From Larkinella sp965227735 (lineage in GTDB: Bacteria; Bacteroidota; Bacteroidia; Cytophagales; Spirosomataceae), in contig NZ_OZ245776.1 in assembly GCF_965227735.1 (NCBI RefSeq), positions 4,464,001 through 4,528,000 of the forward strand: DNA of 64,000 nt, in the 5' to 3' direction. The notes under the pieces were generated by a model. That model was not told where the DNA came from, did not search any database, and saw only the letters and a program-made list of their open reading frames with translations. Positions within the stretch are counted from its first letter, which is position 1. Each line of letters begins with the position of its first letter. A program made the position numbers and the translations under genes. Below are positions 32,944 through 42,919 of the stretch, piece by piece.

Positions 32944-34053
32944 ATGAAAAAAATACTATTCTTTACGCCCTACGGGTCTTTTACCGGCTCAGAAGTTGTG
33001 TTGTGGACGTATCTGCAAAATTATGACCGGCAGCAGATCCAATCGGCTTTGTATAGTGAACAACGCGGACCCCTTACGGCGCAATTACCGGCTGATATTC
33101 CGTTGTTTACCTCGCCATTCAACCGCGGTTTTGCCCGGAAAGTGTATTCGAAAGTGACCCACGCGATGGGGGTGAAAGTGTACGAAAACAACATTCGGCG
33201 TCTTCAGGAGCAGTATAAAGCGGACTACTGGTACCTGAATACCGTGCTGATGTTTCCGCTTTCGAAGCTGGCCGAGCAGTTGGGCGTGAAGGTCATTTCA
33301 CAGATTCACGAACTGCATTCGTCCTTTGAATCCATTTCCTACGACGAAATGGCCCATTCCATGACGTATTCGGATCTGGTCATTGGCGTCACGCAGCAGA
33401 TTTGCGAGCTGGCGACGGTGATGGGGGCCAAACGGACGGCTTTGCTGTATCCGATTGTCGATTTGAGCAAAAAGAACATATCGATGGAACGCGTGGAAGC
33501 ACTCCGGAAAAAGCTGAACATCCAGCCGGGGGCTTTCGTCTGGACGATGGTCGGAACGCGCATTTACCGGAAAGGCGTCGATATTTTCCCATTCATTGCC
33601 CAGGCACTCGCCGACCAGCCCTGCCATTTCATCTGGATGGGCAATTCGAAGCCGACCGGTTTGAATTACCTGGTCGATAGCCAGATCAAAGCGCTGAACC
33701 TGCCCAACATGAGTTTTGTCGACGTGCAGACCGACGATTATTATAATTACCTGCAACTCGCCGACGGGCTGGTGATGACGTCCCGCGAGGAACCGTTTGG
33801 TAAGATCATGACCGAAGCTGCATCGCTCGGAAAACCGCTGGTGGCGCCCAACGCCGGAGGGGCCAGAGAGTTTATTGTGCCGGGCATGGGCGAACTGATC
33901 GACTACCCAACGCCCGACCAGTTCCGGAAAGCCATGCTGACGGTGATGACCAACCCGGACTCGTATGAGCCGGACCTGCTGATCGAAAAAAGCCACCAGT
34001 TTGATGCGTCCATTCAGGTAAAAAAATGGGAACAGGCCATTTTAGCCCTTTGA
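32944..34053 (+). CDS. Glycosyltransferase family 4
   Basis: 369 aa with a GT-B fold. N-terminal domain begins KKILFFTPYGSFTGSE; the donor-binding C-terminal domain has VGTRIYRKGVDIF, GNSKPTGLNY, and the conserved acidic segment SREEPFGKIMTEAASLGKPLVAPNAGG (EX7E-like). No signal peptide. It probably works with the polysaccharide genes at 22-29 kb. It stands alone on the plus strand. The first 20 nt of coding sequence recur at 28928-28947. Confidence 0.86.
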   Translation: MKKILFFTPYGSFTGSEVVLWTYLQNYDRQQIQSALYSEQRGPLTAQLPADIPLFTSPFNRGFARKVYSKVTHAMGVKVYENNIRRLQEQYKADYWYLNTVLMFPLSKLAEQLGVKVISQIHELHSSFESISYDEMAHSMTYSDLVIGVTQQICELATVMGAKRTALLYPIVDLSKKNISMERVEALRKKLNIQPGAFVWTMVGTRIYRKGVDIFPFIAQALADQPCHFIWMGNSKPTGLNYLVDSQIKALNLPNMSFVDVQTDDYYNYLQLADGLVMTSREEPFGKIMTEAASLGKPLVAPNAGGAREFIVPGMGELIDYPTPDQFRKAMLTVMTNPDSYEPDLLIEKSHQFDASIQVKKWEQAILAL

Positions 34054-34577
34054 AAGACCGGTTTTACTTCGAAAAATGTTACCACTTACTAACATTCTGT
34101 TAACTTGAAGTAACCATTTTTGCTACCGCATAATAAATTCAGGCACGGTCTGCACAATTTTTGCGGGCCTTATTCGCTACACCTTTTGAAGAATTTGTCA
34201 GATTACGGCAAATTCAATATCTGCATGCTCTTGTGTATCAAGTATCCAACTTTCATCCATTCATTTATTCATGCTGTGACGTATGCAGCGACAAGGATGG
34301 TTCCGTCGTCATTCCCGGCGTTCAAATACATTGGAATGATTTTTGTCTTTCGTAATAATCAAAACCAAGTTACAGCCAGCTAAACGATAGCTGGTCTGGT
34401 AATCAAATCAACTCATTCGGTCAATGCGTACAGAGATTTGCTCTCGTTGAAATCGACAGACCGAACTTAGCCATTGATGAGTACGAATCGTGAGAATACG
34501 TGGATTTCCCCCGTATCTAAGATTTTTTGTATCCTTATCAAGCTGAAAAATTAAGTGAAACATAGCCCATCGCACTG
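34054..34577. other. Intergenic region, 524 bp, AT-rich
   Basis: Upstream of the giant surface-protein gene. A 64-codon frame from a TTG at 34161 contains a vaguely helical stretch (PFEEFVRLRQIQYLHALV) but has no ATG, no ribosome site and no recognisable family, so it is not called. The region is AT-richer than its neighbours and presumably contains the promoter for 34578; no clear -33/-7 pair was fixed. Confidence 0.4.
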
Positions 34578-37500
34578 ATGATCAGGAATTTGACTTTAAT
34601 CTTTACTTGTTTTTTGTTGCTTTTCGGATTGGTGTACACGAACGCAATGGCGAATGACGGAACTGAGCCGTCGGCCCGTCCGGCTTCAGCACCCAAAATC
34701 CCGGAACGCCAGCGTTACCTGGCCATTGTGGTTTTCAACTACGAAACCGACCCGTCGAAAGACGATGAAATAATTGAAAATGCGGGCCGGATGGGCTGTA
34801 ATGCCGCCGAAATTTCCGTACACTGGGACAAGGTGTATACCAGCCGCAACAGCGCTCCCAACTGGCGGGTTGTCGATTCTCACGTCAATACGGCACTTCG
34901 GATGGGCATGAAGGTCGCCATCCGGATTCACCTGGCCCGCGAACCACAATCGCTCGGCGGATTCTATTCCAATTCTGAAGCCATGGTGGCCGCCGACAAC
35001 ACGGTCATGAATTTTGGGGGGGCTGTTCAGTTTAGTTTTGCCCACCAGCCCACGCTTGAACTCGCCAAGGATTTTGTTCGGCAGGTGGCGCAGCATTACC
35101 AGTATCTGCAGGATCAGGATCAACTGCTGTTTATGTCGGCCACCGCTTCCCCAATTCAGGAAGCGGAATATTCGCCCCGGAACCAACGCGGAGACTCGAC
35201 CTACCCCATTCCCTTCGACTACAGCGAGCCCATGAAACAGGGGTTCCGGCAGTGGTTACAGGGGCGGTTTTCGCTCGATGCGTTAAACCGGCGCTGGGGA
35301 AGTGACTTCAGCCGCTGGGACGCGGTTACGCCAACGCCCTACAACCAGAGTGACCCCTACATCTCATTTGGCCGCGGACGCTGGGGGGAAGACTGGTACG
35401 TTTTCCGTCACCTCATGCTGAAGCGGTTTCTGGATGAAACGACGCGGACCATCAAAGAAGTAAACGGATCGATTCAGGTGGTTAACCAGCACGGTTGCGT
35501 CTGGGATCGCCAGAGCGGGTTGCGGTCGACGTTCGCTTTCAAAAATCTGGGTCAGAACTCGGATGGCCTTAAAATCAACGATGGACCCGACTACAATCAC
35601 CGCTTTTCGATTGATGTGGCCCGGAGCAATGTTCGGCCGGGAGCCTGGATCTGTAATGAAGTGGATGGAATGTACCAGGCCAGTGTGCCGGTTTCACGTT
35701 TTTATGATCAGGTGGCCGAAAGTTTCGAACACGGTGCCCGGATGGTCACGCTTGCTAACTTTGCGGGCTGGGACGCCCGCCCGGCACTGAACCAGGTAAT
35801 TCAGCAGGTCGTTAGCCGGGGATTGCTCACGCAGCCGGTTACGCAGGTACAACCCGCCAGCAGCACCAGCTACAAACTGTCATCGATGGTTAGAGACGAC
35901 GTCTCCGACCCCGAGGGCCGCGCTGGTGACCAGTGGTCGAGGCAATATTTTCAGAACGGACGCCGGGCCGTTAACATCACCATCAACGAAGACTGGCTGG
36001 AAGACAATGCCAACCAGGATCCGCGCGTTCGGCAGACCATTCCGAACCAGACGGCTTACGTAGAAAAACCGTTTGAATTCAGCATTCCGCCGTCCACCTT
36101 CGAAGATCCGGACGGTTCGATCACTAAAGTAGAAGTTACCTCCGGCTTGCCCGCCCTGGGGCTGTCGGCCAACGGCGTCACGATTTCGGGAACGCCCAAC
36201 GGCACGGGTACGATCACGGTGACGGTTCGGGCTATTGATAATAAGAATTCGCCGGTAACGACGCAGTTCCAGATTACCGTGCAGGGGCCGAATGCCAACC
36301 AGGCACCGGTGGTTTCGCAACCGATTCAGGACCGTACGGCGCTCGTTGGGCTGGACTATTCGTTCCGGATTCCGGACGAAACGTTTAAGGACCCGGATGG
36401 CCGGATTGTCAGTGTCAATGTATCGGATCTGCCGGGCGGACTTTCCTACAACGCCGAAACGCTGACGATCAGCGGAAAACCGACCAACGAAGGCGTTTCG
36501 ACCATTACGCTCAAAGCCACCGACGACAAAGGAACCAGCGTTTCGACGAGTTTCAAACTGACCATTACCAAACAGGACGACGTCAATAAAGCACCGGTGG
36601 TCAGCCGAACCATTCCGGCCCAGACCGCCACCGTTGGCCAGAGTTTTAACTACACCATTCCGAACGAAACCTTCACCGATCCGGATGGCCAGATTACGAG
36701 CCTGGAAGTGTCGGGACTGACCAACGGCTTTGCGTACGAAGCCGATAGCCGAACCATTAAAGGGACACCGGTTACGGCCGGTACGGTTACGGTGAAAGTG
36801 AAAGCCAACGATAACAAGGGGGCCAGTGTAACGACCGAATTCCGGCTGACCATCAACAACGGCAGTTCGACGTCTCAACTGGTGATTCTGGAGCCAACCA
36901 TGGATTGCGTGACCGGCGAAATCAAATTCCGGACGAGCGGGGGCGATGGCACGGCGGTTGAGTTCCGGGCTGCCGGTATTACGGAATGGACGGGCAACAG
37001 CACTTTCACCGTAGCGCCCTGGCTCCGGAATGGCTCTACCCTCGATATTCAGGCCCGTCAGAGTGGCAAAGAGGTGAGATTTACCTACACAACGCCCTGC
37101 AAAGGCTATGAGCCGCCAACGGTTGCCAAACCGATCAGCGACCAGTCGTATCCGATCGGCCAGTTTCTGATTCTGAAAATTCCGACGGAAACCTTTCAGA
37201 CCTCAACAACCGTCGTGATGGCGGCCGGTGCTTTACCCGAAGGACTGGCATTTGATAAAAACACCCGGGCCATTTCGGGCACCCCAACCAAAGCCGGTGC
37301 AACCACCGTGACCATTACGGTTACCGACGAGCGGGGCGGCAAGGCTGAAGATGCTTTTGTGATCACCATTCGGGAGAATGCCTCCCAGCCCCTGGTGATG
37401 ATTGCGCCCACGCTGAACTGCCAGACGGGACGAATCACGCTCCGCACGGAAGGCGGAAACGGGAGCGCCCTGACCTATTCGATCCCGGGTTTTGCCGACT

Positions 37501-40500
37501 GGAACACCAATCCGACGTTTACGCTCGCGGCTAATCAATTGAGCGGAACGGAACTCCGGTTGCTGGCTCGCCAGGGCGACCGTGAAGTGAGTTATACCTA
37601 CACGACGACCTGTTCACCACCGGGTTCGTCGACGTTGGCCGACCAGACCATTTACGTGGGAGAAGCGTATTCGTATGCCCTGCCCGATGCCGGTGCCGGT
37701 GTTAGCTATGTGGTTAACGGACTACCGGATGGGTTGACATACAATGCGGCAAACCGGATCATCTCGGGTTCGCCTGCCAAAACCGGTGCGACGCGTCTGA
37801 CCATCAAGGCTACGGATGACAAAGGAACCGAAATGGGATCGCTGGCTTTCAATCTGCTGGTCATTGCCCGACCGACCAATCCGACAAATGGGAGTTTTGA
37901 GGGCTACCTGGATGTGGTGAATTGTGTGAACATCGCGGGCTGGGTGTGGGATGCCAACCAGCCGAATACGCCCCTGACGATTGAGTTTTTGGTGGGCAGC
38001 ACGCTGGAATCCGCCAAACTGGTCGGAACCACGGTTGCCAGCCTGTTCCGTCAGGATTTGAAAGACAGTGGCAAAGGCAACGGCAACCACGGCTATCGCT
38101 GGGATGTTCCGGAAGATCTGAAGAATAACCAGACTTATTCGATCTGGGCGCGGGTTCAGGGAACGACCTATTTGCTAAAAGGCTCACCCAAGACGCTAAC
38201 CTGCACCGGTACGTCAACGCCGACGGATCCAACGACCAATCAACCGCCGGTGGCACCGAGTCTATCGACCTTAACCGCTGCGGCTAACGTGGCTTACCTG
38301 ACGATTTTGCCGGTATTCATCGACGCCGGACCACTGACGTATGAATTGACGGGAATACCAGCGGGTTTACAATTTGATCGCCAGACCCGGGGATTTGGTG
38401 GAACCCCGACGGCTCCCGGAGTTTACAAGCTGACGTATACGGCAACGGATAGCCAGGGTGCTAAAACCAGCATTGAGATTACGCTGACGGTTACCGGTTC
38501 GGGTGGAAACACGCCTACAACGCCAACGACTCCAACCACACCAACGAACCCGGTGACGGGTAATTTCGAAGGATTTCTGGATGTGGTGAGCTGTGCGAAC
38601 ATCGCGGGCTGGGTCTGGGATGCCAACCTGCCCAATGCGCCCCTGACGATCGAGTTCCTGGTGGGCAGTACGCTGGAATCGGCCAAACTGGTCGGAACCA
38701 CCGTGGCAAACCTGTTTCGTCAGGATTTGAAAGACAAAGGGAAAGGCAACGGAAGCCACGGCTACCTCTGGAATACGGCCGATGAACTGAAAAATAACCA
38801 GACCTACTCGGTTTGGGGCCGGATCCAGGGAACAACCTATTTGCTGAAAGGGTCACCCAAGACATTGACCTGCGCCGGCAATCCGACCACGCCAACCACA
38901 CCCACCACACCGGCTACCAATCAGCCCCCGGTTGCGCCGACTCTGTCGAGTTTAACCGCTACCGTCAATACCGCGTATGTAACGCAGTTGCCGGTTTTCA
39001 CCGATCCCGAGGGAAGCACGCTGACGTATGAATTGACGGGAATACCAGCGGGTTTGCAATTTGATCGCCAGACCCGGGGAGTAGGGGGTACCCCGACTAC
39101 CGCCGGCAGCTACAAATTGACCTACACGGCTACCGATAATCAGAACGCCAAAACCAGCATCGAGATCACGCTGACGGTCAATCCAGCCGCCACCACGCCA
39201 ACGACTCCGACCACGCCCACCAGCCCGGTGAGCGGAAACTTTGAAGGCTATCTGGATCTGGTGGGTTGTCAGAACATTTCCGGCTGGGTTTGGGACGCCA
39301 ACCGGCCCAACACACCCCTGGTTCTTGAATTTCTGGTGGGCAGCACGCTGGAATCCGCCAAACTGGTAGGCACCTCCGAAGCGAGCGTGTTCCGTCAGGA
39401 TTTGAAAGACAATGGCAAAGGAAACGGCAGCCACGGCTACCTCTGGAATACGGCCGATGAACTGAAAAATAACCAGACTTACTCGGTTTGGGCGCGGGTT
39501 CAGGGAACCACGTATCTGCTGAAAGGTTCGCCCAAGACCCTGACCTGCACCGGCAATACGACCCCAACCACGCCGACTACCAATCAACCCCCGGTGGCAC
39601 CAGCCCCGCTGAGTTTGACGGCTACGGTGAATATCGCCTATTTGACGCAGTTGCCGGTTTTCACCGATCCGGAAGGAAACACGCTGACCTATGCGCTGAG
39701 CGGCCAACCGGCTGGATTGTCGTTCGATGTGAACAGCCGGGGCCTGAGCGGCACCCCGACCACCGCCGGTAGCTACAAACTGACCTACACGGCTACCGAT
39801 AATCAGAATGCCAAAACCAGCATCGAGATTACGCTGACGGTCAATCCGGCCGCGACTACACCCACCACCCCGACCAGCCCGGCTCTGGTTGTGCTGGCAC
39901 CGGACTACGATTGCCAAACCGGCCGAATCACGTTCCGCACCAGCGGGGGTGACAACACGCTGATCGAATACCGGGCCGTTGGTGTGACCGACTGGACGAC
40001 GACCTCGACCCACACGCTTTACCTCACCATGCGGAAGGGAAGCACGTTCGATATTGAAGCCCGGCAAAGCCAGAAAGTGGTTAAATACACCTACACTACG
40101 GCCTGCGCCGACGGCAAAAGCCCCATCAGCGACCAGATCATCACCAAAGGGCTGTTCCACACGTTCACGCTGCCGGAAGCGGGAGCCGGGGTTCAGCTTG
40201 AGGTGACCGGTTTGCCGGATGGCATTACCTACAACGCGGCCAACCGGACTTCGAGCGGAAAACCGCAAACGGCCGGGGAGTTTATCGTAACGGTAAAAAG
40301 CACCGGAACCGACCAGAAAAGCAGCAGCATTACGTTCAAACTCACGGTTCGGGAGCCTCAGTTAACGGTTCAGTTGATGAAAGCCGGCAACGCAGCATCC
40401 CGCCAGGTTATTCAGGAGTTGCTCAACAACAGCTCGATCGGGATTGCCAACTTGCCGGATCGGGTCAATTTCTTCTGTACCTCGAACGTGCCGGTGGGCA

Positions 40501-41006
40501 GTATTTCCTTCGAATTGACGGGTACTTCGCAGAACAACTACGTTGATAACCAGACACCGTTTGGCCTCTTCGGCGACGACGACGGTTTTAAACCGCAGAC
40601 TGGTGCTTACGTGCTTCGGCTGGCAGCTTTCACGGGTGCCAATGGCAGCGGGGAAACGATTATTACCAAAAACATCGCCTTCTCGTTCGTACCGGGCGGT
40701 GGCCGGATCGCCGTTCAGAGCATCACAGACAATGCCGAAACCGAAGGTGACGCGTGGCTGGTGTATCCCAACCCGGTTCGGGAAGAAATCAACCTGACCC
40801 TGCCGTCTTCCGAGCCAGCTCCTTACCGGTTTTCGCTCTCGTCAACAACCGGAAACCAGTGGGAGTTGCAGGATAATACGATCAATACTGTTCAGCGCAA
40901 GGCCGTTCTCAACGTCAAAACGCTGCAACTGCCGACCGGTTTGTATTTCCTGCGGGTCGACGATGGCAACGGGGTGTTGAAAGTGATCAAGGTTTTGAAG
41001 CAGTAG
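34578..41006 (+). CDS. Giant T9SS-exported surface protein: GH42-like head, putative-Ig repeats, type A sorting tail
   Basis: 2142 aa. Signal peptide residues 1-25 (FTCFLLLFGLVYTNAMA). Residues about 45-410 look like a GH42/GH-A TIM barrel (NAAEISVHWDKVY, IRIHLAREP, candidate catalytic Glu in IQEAEYSP and CNEVDGM). Three cadherin-like putative-Ig (He_PIG) domains follow (about 470-765; FEDPDG, FKDPDG, FTDPDG), then a 70-residue module (DCVTGEIKFRTSGG) present three times (about 770, 940, 1770). Residues about 1105-1765 are three near-identical 223-residue units. The C-terminal 80 residues form a T9SS type A sorting domain (VYPNPVREEI, GLYFLRV). Probably a surface carbohydrate-binding or -cleaving adhesin; substrate unknown. 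A strong terminator follows. Confidence 0.87.
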   Translation: MIRNLTLIFTCFLLLFGLVYTNAMANDGTEPSARPASAPKIPERQRYLAIVVFNYETDPSKDDEIIENAGRMGCNAAEISVHWDKVYTSRNSAPNWRVVDSHVNTALRMGMKVAIRIHLAREPQSLGGFYSNSEAMVAADNTVMNFGGAVQFSFAHQPTLELAKDFVRQVAQHYQYLQDQDQLLFMSATASPIQEAEYSPRNQRGDSTYPIPFDYSEPMKQGFRQWLQGRFSLDALNRRWGSDFSRWDAVTPTPYNQSDPYISFGRGRWGEDWYVFRHLMLKRFLDETTRTIKEVNGSIQVVNQHGCVWDRQSGLRSTFAFKNLGQNSDGLKINDGPDYNHRFSIDVARSNVRPGAWICNEVDGMYQASVPVSRFYDQVAESFEHGARMVTLANFAGWDARPALNQVIQQVVSRGLLTQPVTQVQPASSTSYKLSSMVRDDVSDPEGRAGDQWSRQYFQNGRRAVNITINEDWLEDNANQDPRVRQTIPNQTAYVEKPFEFSIPPSTFEDPDGSITKVEVTSGLPALGLSANGVTISGTPNGTGTITVTVRAIDNKNSPVTTQFQITVQGPNANQAPVVSQPIQDRTALVGLDYSFRIPDETFKDPDGRIVSVNVSDLPGGLSYNAETLTISGKPTNEGVSTITLKATDDKGTSVSTSFKLTITKQDDVNKAPVVSRTIPAQTATVGQSFNYTIPNETFTDPDGQITSLEVSGLTNGFAYEADSRTIKGTPVTAGTVTVKVKANDNKGASVTTEFRLTINNGSSTSQLVILEPTMDCVTGEIKFRTSGGDGTAVEFRAAGITEWTGNSTFTVAPWLRNGSTLDIQARQSGKEVRFTYTTPCKGYEPPTVAKPISDQSYPIGQFLILKIPTETFQTSTTVVMAAGALPEGLAFDKNTRAISGTPTKAGATTVTITVTDERGGKAEDAFVITIRENASQPLVMIAPTLNCQTGRITLRTEGGNGSALTYSIPGFADWNTNPTFTLAANQLSGTELRLLARQGDREVSYTYTTTCSPPGSSTLADQTIYVGEAYSYALPDAGAGVSYVVNGLPDGLTYNAANRIISGSPAKTGATRLTIKATDDKGTEMGSLAFNLLVIARPTNPTNGSFEGYLDVVNCVNIAGWVWDANQPNTPLTIEFLVGSTLESAKLVGTTVASLFRQDLKDSGKGNGNHGYRWDVPEDLKNNQTYSIWARVQGTTYLLKGSPKTLTCTGTSTPTDPTTNQPPVAPSLSTLTAAANVAYLTILPVFIDAGPLTYELTGIPAGLQFDRQTRGFGGTPTAPGVYKLTYTATDSQGAKTSIEITLTVTGSGGNTPTTPTTPTTPTNPVTGNFEGFLDVVSCANIAGWVWDANLPNAPLTIEFLVGSTLESAKLVGTTVANLFRQDLKDKGKGNGSHGYLWNTADELKNNQTYSVWGRIQGTTYLLKGSPKTLTCAGNPTTPTTPTTPATNQPPVAPTLSSLTATVNTAYVTQLPVFTDPEGSTLTYELTGIPAGLQFDRQTRGVGGTPTTAGSYKLTYTATDNQNAKTSIEITLTVNPAATTPTTPTTPTSPVSGNFEGYLDLVGCQNISGWVWDANRPNTPLVLEFLVGSTLESAKLVGTSEASVFRQDLKDNGKGNGSHGYLWNTADELKNNQTYSVWARVQGTTYLLKGSPKTLTCTGNTTPTTPTTNQPPVAPAPLSLTATVNIAYLTQLPVFTDPEGNTLTYALSGQPAGLSFDVNSRGLSGTPTTAGSYKLTYTATDNQNAKTSIEITLTVNPAATTPTTPTSPALVVLAPDYDCQTGRITFRTSGGDNTLIEYRAVGVTDWTTTSTHTLYLTMRKGSTFDIEARQSQKVVKYTYTTACADGKSPISDQIITKGLFHTFTLPEAGAGVQLEVTGLPDGITYNAANRTSSGKPQTAGEFIVTVKSTGTDQKSSSITFKLTVREPQLTVQLMKAGNAASRQVIQELLNNSSIGIANLPDRVNFFCTSNVPVGSISFELTGTSQNNYVDNQTPFGLFGDDDGFKPQTGAYVLRLAAFTGANGSGETIITKNIAFSFVPGGGRIAVQSITDNAETEGDAWLVYPNPVREEINLTLPSSEPAPYRFSLSSTTGNQWELQDNTINTVQRKAVLNVKTLQLPTGLYFLRVDDGNGVLKVIKVLKQ
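37891..39870 (+). repeat. Three tandem about 670-bp coding repeats in the giant surface protein
   Basis: Units begin near 37891, 38559 and 39233. Each encodes FEGYLDVV, IAGWVWDANQPNTPL, FLVGSTLESAKLVGT, NQTYSVWARVQGTTYLLKG, a Thr-Pro linker and an Ig-like domain (PAGLQFDRQTRG). Long stretches are almost identical in DNA, so unequal recombination could change the copy number and short-read assemblies may collapse it. Confidence 0.88.
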
Positions 41007-41042
41007 ATTGAGAAGAAAGACGGTAGACAAGAGAGAAAAGAT

Positions 41043-41089
41043 TACAAAATACAAAAGCGACTGATTTTCAGTCGCTTTTGTATTTTGTA
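41043..41089. terminator. Bidirectional terminator between convergent genes
   Basis: A perfect 22-bp stem (41043-41064 with 41068-41089) with a TTT loop, A/T-rich at the base and GCGACTGA at the top. It lies between the stops at 41006 (plus) and 41110 (minus). Both strands have a T-rich descending arm (CGCTTTTGTATTTTGTA). Confidence 0.85.
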
Positions 41090-41109
41090 GCAAGCGGTTT
41101 TGAGCAACT

Positions 41110-41976
41110 TTACTTTTCGGATAACAGCGACGCGGCATCCTGGTGATAGAGCGTCAAACCGGCGATGGGTGTTTCCAGAATGTGCCGAACGGTCAGACCT
41201 TTGTCATTGGCCACCTGCCGCAGAATATCGCTGTAATAAAAGGCCACCGAGCCGACGAAATGAATGGGCAGGGTTTTGGCATCGGCAAATTTGCGGATGT
41301 AGGTGTCGAAAAACAGGCTGAAGGCGTCGTAAACCATCTGATACGCGACTGGATGACTCCGGTTGTCGAACAGAAATTTGGAGAAGGACGCAAAATACCG
41401 GTTCGGAAAAGGTTGTTTATACGCGTGATCCAAAACCGTCAACCGGTCGACTTTGGGGTATCGTTTCCGGAATTTTTCCGCTAATTCGGGCGGGAGCTGG
41501 TCGTGGAGATACCGGACCACCAGCGTTTTGCCCAGATACCCGCCACTGCCTTCGTCGCCCAGCCAGAACGCCAGCGAACCGCTCAGTTGCACAATGTCGC
41601 GTCCGTCGTAGAGGCAGGCATTGGAGCCGGTTCCGAGGATGCAGGCAATCCCGGCGTTGTGGTGACACAGGGCGCGGGCTGCTCCCAGCAAATCGCTGCT
41701 GACCTGCACGTTCTGCACATCCGGAAAAACCGCCCGAATGGCCTTCTCGACCACCCCGCACGATTCTTCGCTGTTGCAGCCGGTTCCGTAATAAAAAACG
41801 TCCGTCACCGTTTCTTGAATGGTTGGTAACAAACTGGTTTGCAGTTCGGCAGCAATGGCGGCACTGTCCTGGTAATAGGGATTAAAGCCAATGGTGCGGG
41901 CCTGGTCTACCCGGCCGGTGGTGTCGATGGTTCGCCAATCGGTTTTGGTGGAGCCGCTGTCTGCGATGAGGATCAT
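41110..41976 (-). CDS. BadF/BadG-type N-acetylglucosamine kinase
   Basis: 288 aa. ASKHA-fold signatures: phosphate 1 ILIADSGSTKTDW at the N-terminus, phosphate 2 ACILGTGSNACLYDG, and the family-typical WLGDEGSGGYLGK. Length and motifs fit the BcrAD_BadFG sugar kinases that phosphorylate N-acetylglucosamine for recycling. Other amino sugars are possible. Downstream terminator is shared with the giant surface protein. The next gene upstream (41998) is 21 bp away on the same strand, so they may be co-transcribed. Confidence 0.86.
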   Translation of the reverse strand: MILIADSGSTKTDWRTIDTTGRVDQARTIGFNPYYQDSAAIAAELQTSLLPTIQETVTDVFYYGTGCNSEESCGVVEKAIRAVFPDVQNVQVSSDLLGAARALCHHNAGIACILGTGSNACLYDGRDIVQLSGSLAFWLGDEGSGGYLGKTLVVRYLHDQLPPELAEKFRKRYPKVDRLTVLDHAYKQPFPNRYFASFSKFLFDNRSHPVAYQMVYDAFSLFFDTYIRKFADAKTLPIHFVGSVAFYYSDILRQVANDKGLTVRHILETPIAGLTLYHQDAASLLSEK

Positions 41977-41997
41977 ATTCGGACTGTGAGTTGCTGG

Positions 41998-42252
41998 TTA
42001 ACTGATTAATTTTCCGACCGGTTTGAAACGCCCAAACACCCATTCACCGTGGGGCGCATCGGGCAGTTCGTCGGTAAGATCCTGACCGGCCCAGTGTTCG
42101 TAATGTTTTCCGTTTCGCCAGAGCCGACTTGGCGATACGTCGTAAATAATACCCTGATACGCACACCAGATTTCGTCGCGGTCGGAGCCGTTTCGGAGCG
42201 CGAGTTGCGAGCGGGTGTATTCTTTCAGCGTGTCCTCTTTGCCAACATTCAT
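41998..42252 (-). CDS. Cytochrome b5-like haem/steroid-binding domain protein
   Basis: 84 aa, a stand-alone domain. It has the b5-fold pattern YTRSQLALRNG, IWCAYQGIIYDVSPSRLW, a first candidate axial His in HYEHWAGQDLT and a second in LPDAPHGEWVF. No signal peptide or anchor, so soluble and cytoplasmic. Stand-alone predicted haem/steroid-binding proteins of this size are widespread and uncharacterised. It precedes the GlcNAc kinase by 21 bp; a functional link is not obvious. Confidence 0.82.
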   Translation of the reverse strand: MNVGKEDTLKEYTRSQLALRNGSDRDEIWCAYQGIIYDVSPSRLWRNGKHYEHWAGQDLTDELPDAPHGEWVFGRFKPVGKLIS

Positions 42253-42380
42253 GGACTTCTAAACAGTTCAGTCGGCAAAAATGCAACTTTACCGAGAAGT
42301 TTATACAGGGATTTCGCAAAAACACTTAACTTTAACCGCTTACTAATGAACACAGTCGCGTCTTTAAATTTTTACGTTTT

Positions 42381-42827
42381 ATGAAAAAAACTACACCAAT
42401 CGCCTTTGTTGCCGTGTTGACCTTGTTTGCGGTTTTAACCGGCTGCAACAAAGACAAGACGACCCCGCTTTCGGACCGGATCAAGAAAAACTGGACGGCG
42501 CAAAAAGTGGAGGAAAACAACGTGGTGGTTTATACCAAAGGCGGAACCAGCAATGTCAAGCCGGGCTATTCGCAATATTCGCTGGATTTGAGCAACCCGC
42601 CAACCGTGGTGATCAAGCAGGTCGATGGGTTTACATCGACCGGGCAATACGAATTGCAGGGAGACACCAAGCTCATTCTGAAAAGCCTGAGCCCAGCACC
42701 AACCGATGGCCCAACTATTGAATTCAACATCGGCACGGCCACCGAAACCTCCCTGGAACTGACCCGGACGACGGCAGACCGCAAAACCGGCGGAACCACC
42801 AACAAGTATACCCTGGCCAATCCATAG
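42381..42827 (+). CDS. Hypothetical lipoprotein (lipocalin-like beta-rich)
   Basis: 148 aa. Lipoprotein signal MKKTTPIAFVAVLTLFAVLTGC with Cys22. The mature part starts with a short helix (LSDRIKKNWTAQKVEEN) and then alternating beta strands (YSLDLSNPPTVVIKQ, GQYELQGDTKLILKS, TSLELTRTT), the layout of small Bacteroidota lipocalin-like lipoproteins. No ligand is predictable. Divergent from the cytochrome b5-like gene with 128 bp between starts. Two hairpins follow the stop. Confidence 0.7.
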   Translation: MKKTTPIAFVAVLTLFAVLTGCNKDKTTPLSDRIKKNWTAQKVEENNVVVYTKGGTSNVKPGYSQYSLDLSNPPTVVIKQVDGFTSTGQYELQGDTKLILKSLSPAPTDGPTIEFNIGTATETSLELTRTTADRKTGGTTNKYTLANP

Positions 42828-42836
42828 ATCATTACC

Positions 42837-42905
42837 TTCCCGCTTGGTATCAAGCGGGAATTGCTCCGTATATTTCGCCGTTTTCGAACCGAAAGCGGCT
42901 TTTTT
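42837..42905 (+). terminator. Tandem hairpins ending the lipoprotein transcript
   Basis: A 10-bp perfect stem (42837-42846 with 42851-42860) is followed by a second stem (42877-42886 with 42890-42899, one G-U pair) directly before TTTTTT. The second has the full intrinsic-terminator form. It ends 14 bp before the thiL start. Confidence 0.75.
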
Positions 42906-42919
42906 GCTTTAGTATCTGT

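Noticed and set aside
34161..34355. Small gene upstream of the giant surface protein
   Set aside because: Starts with TTG, has no ribosome site, no known family and ordinary intergenic composition.
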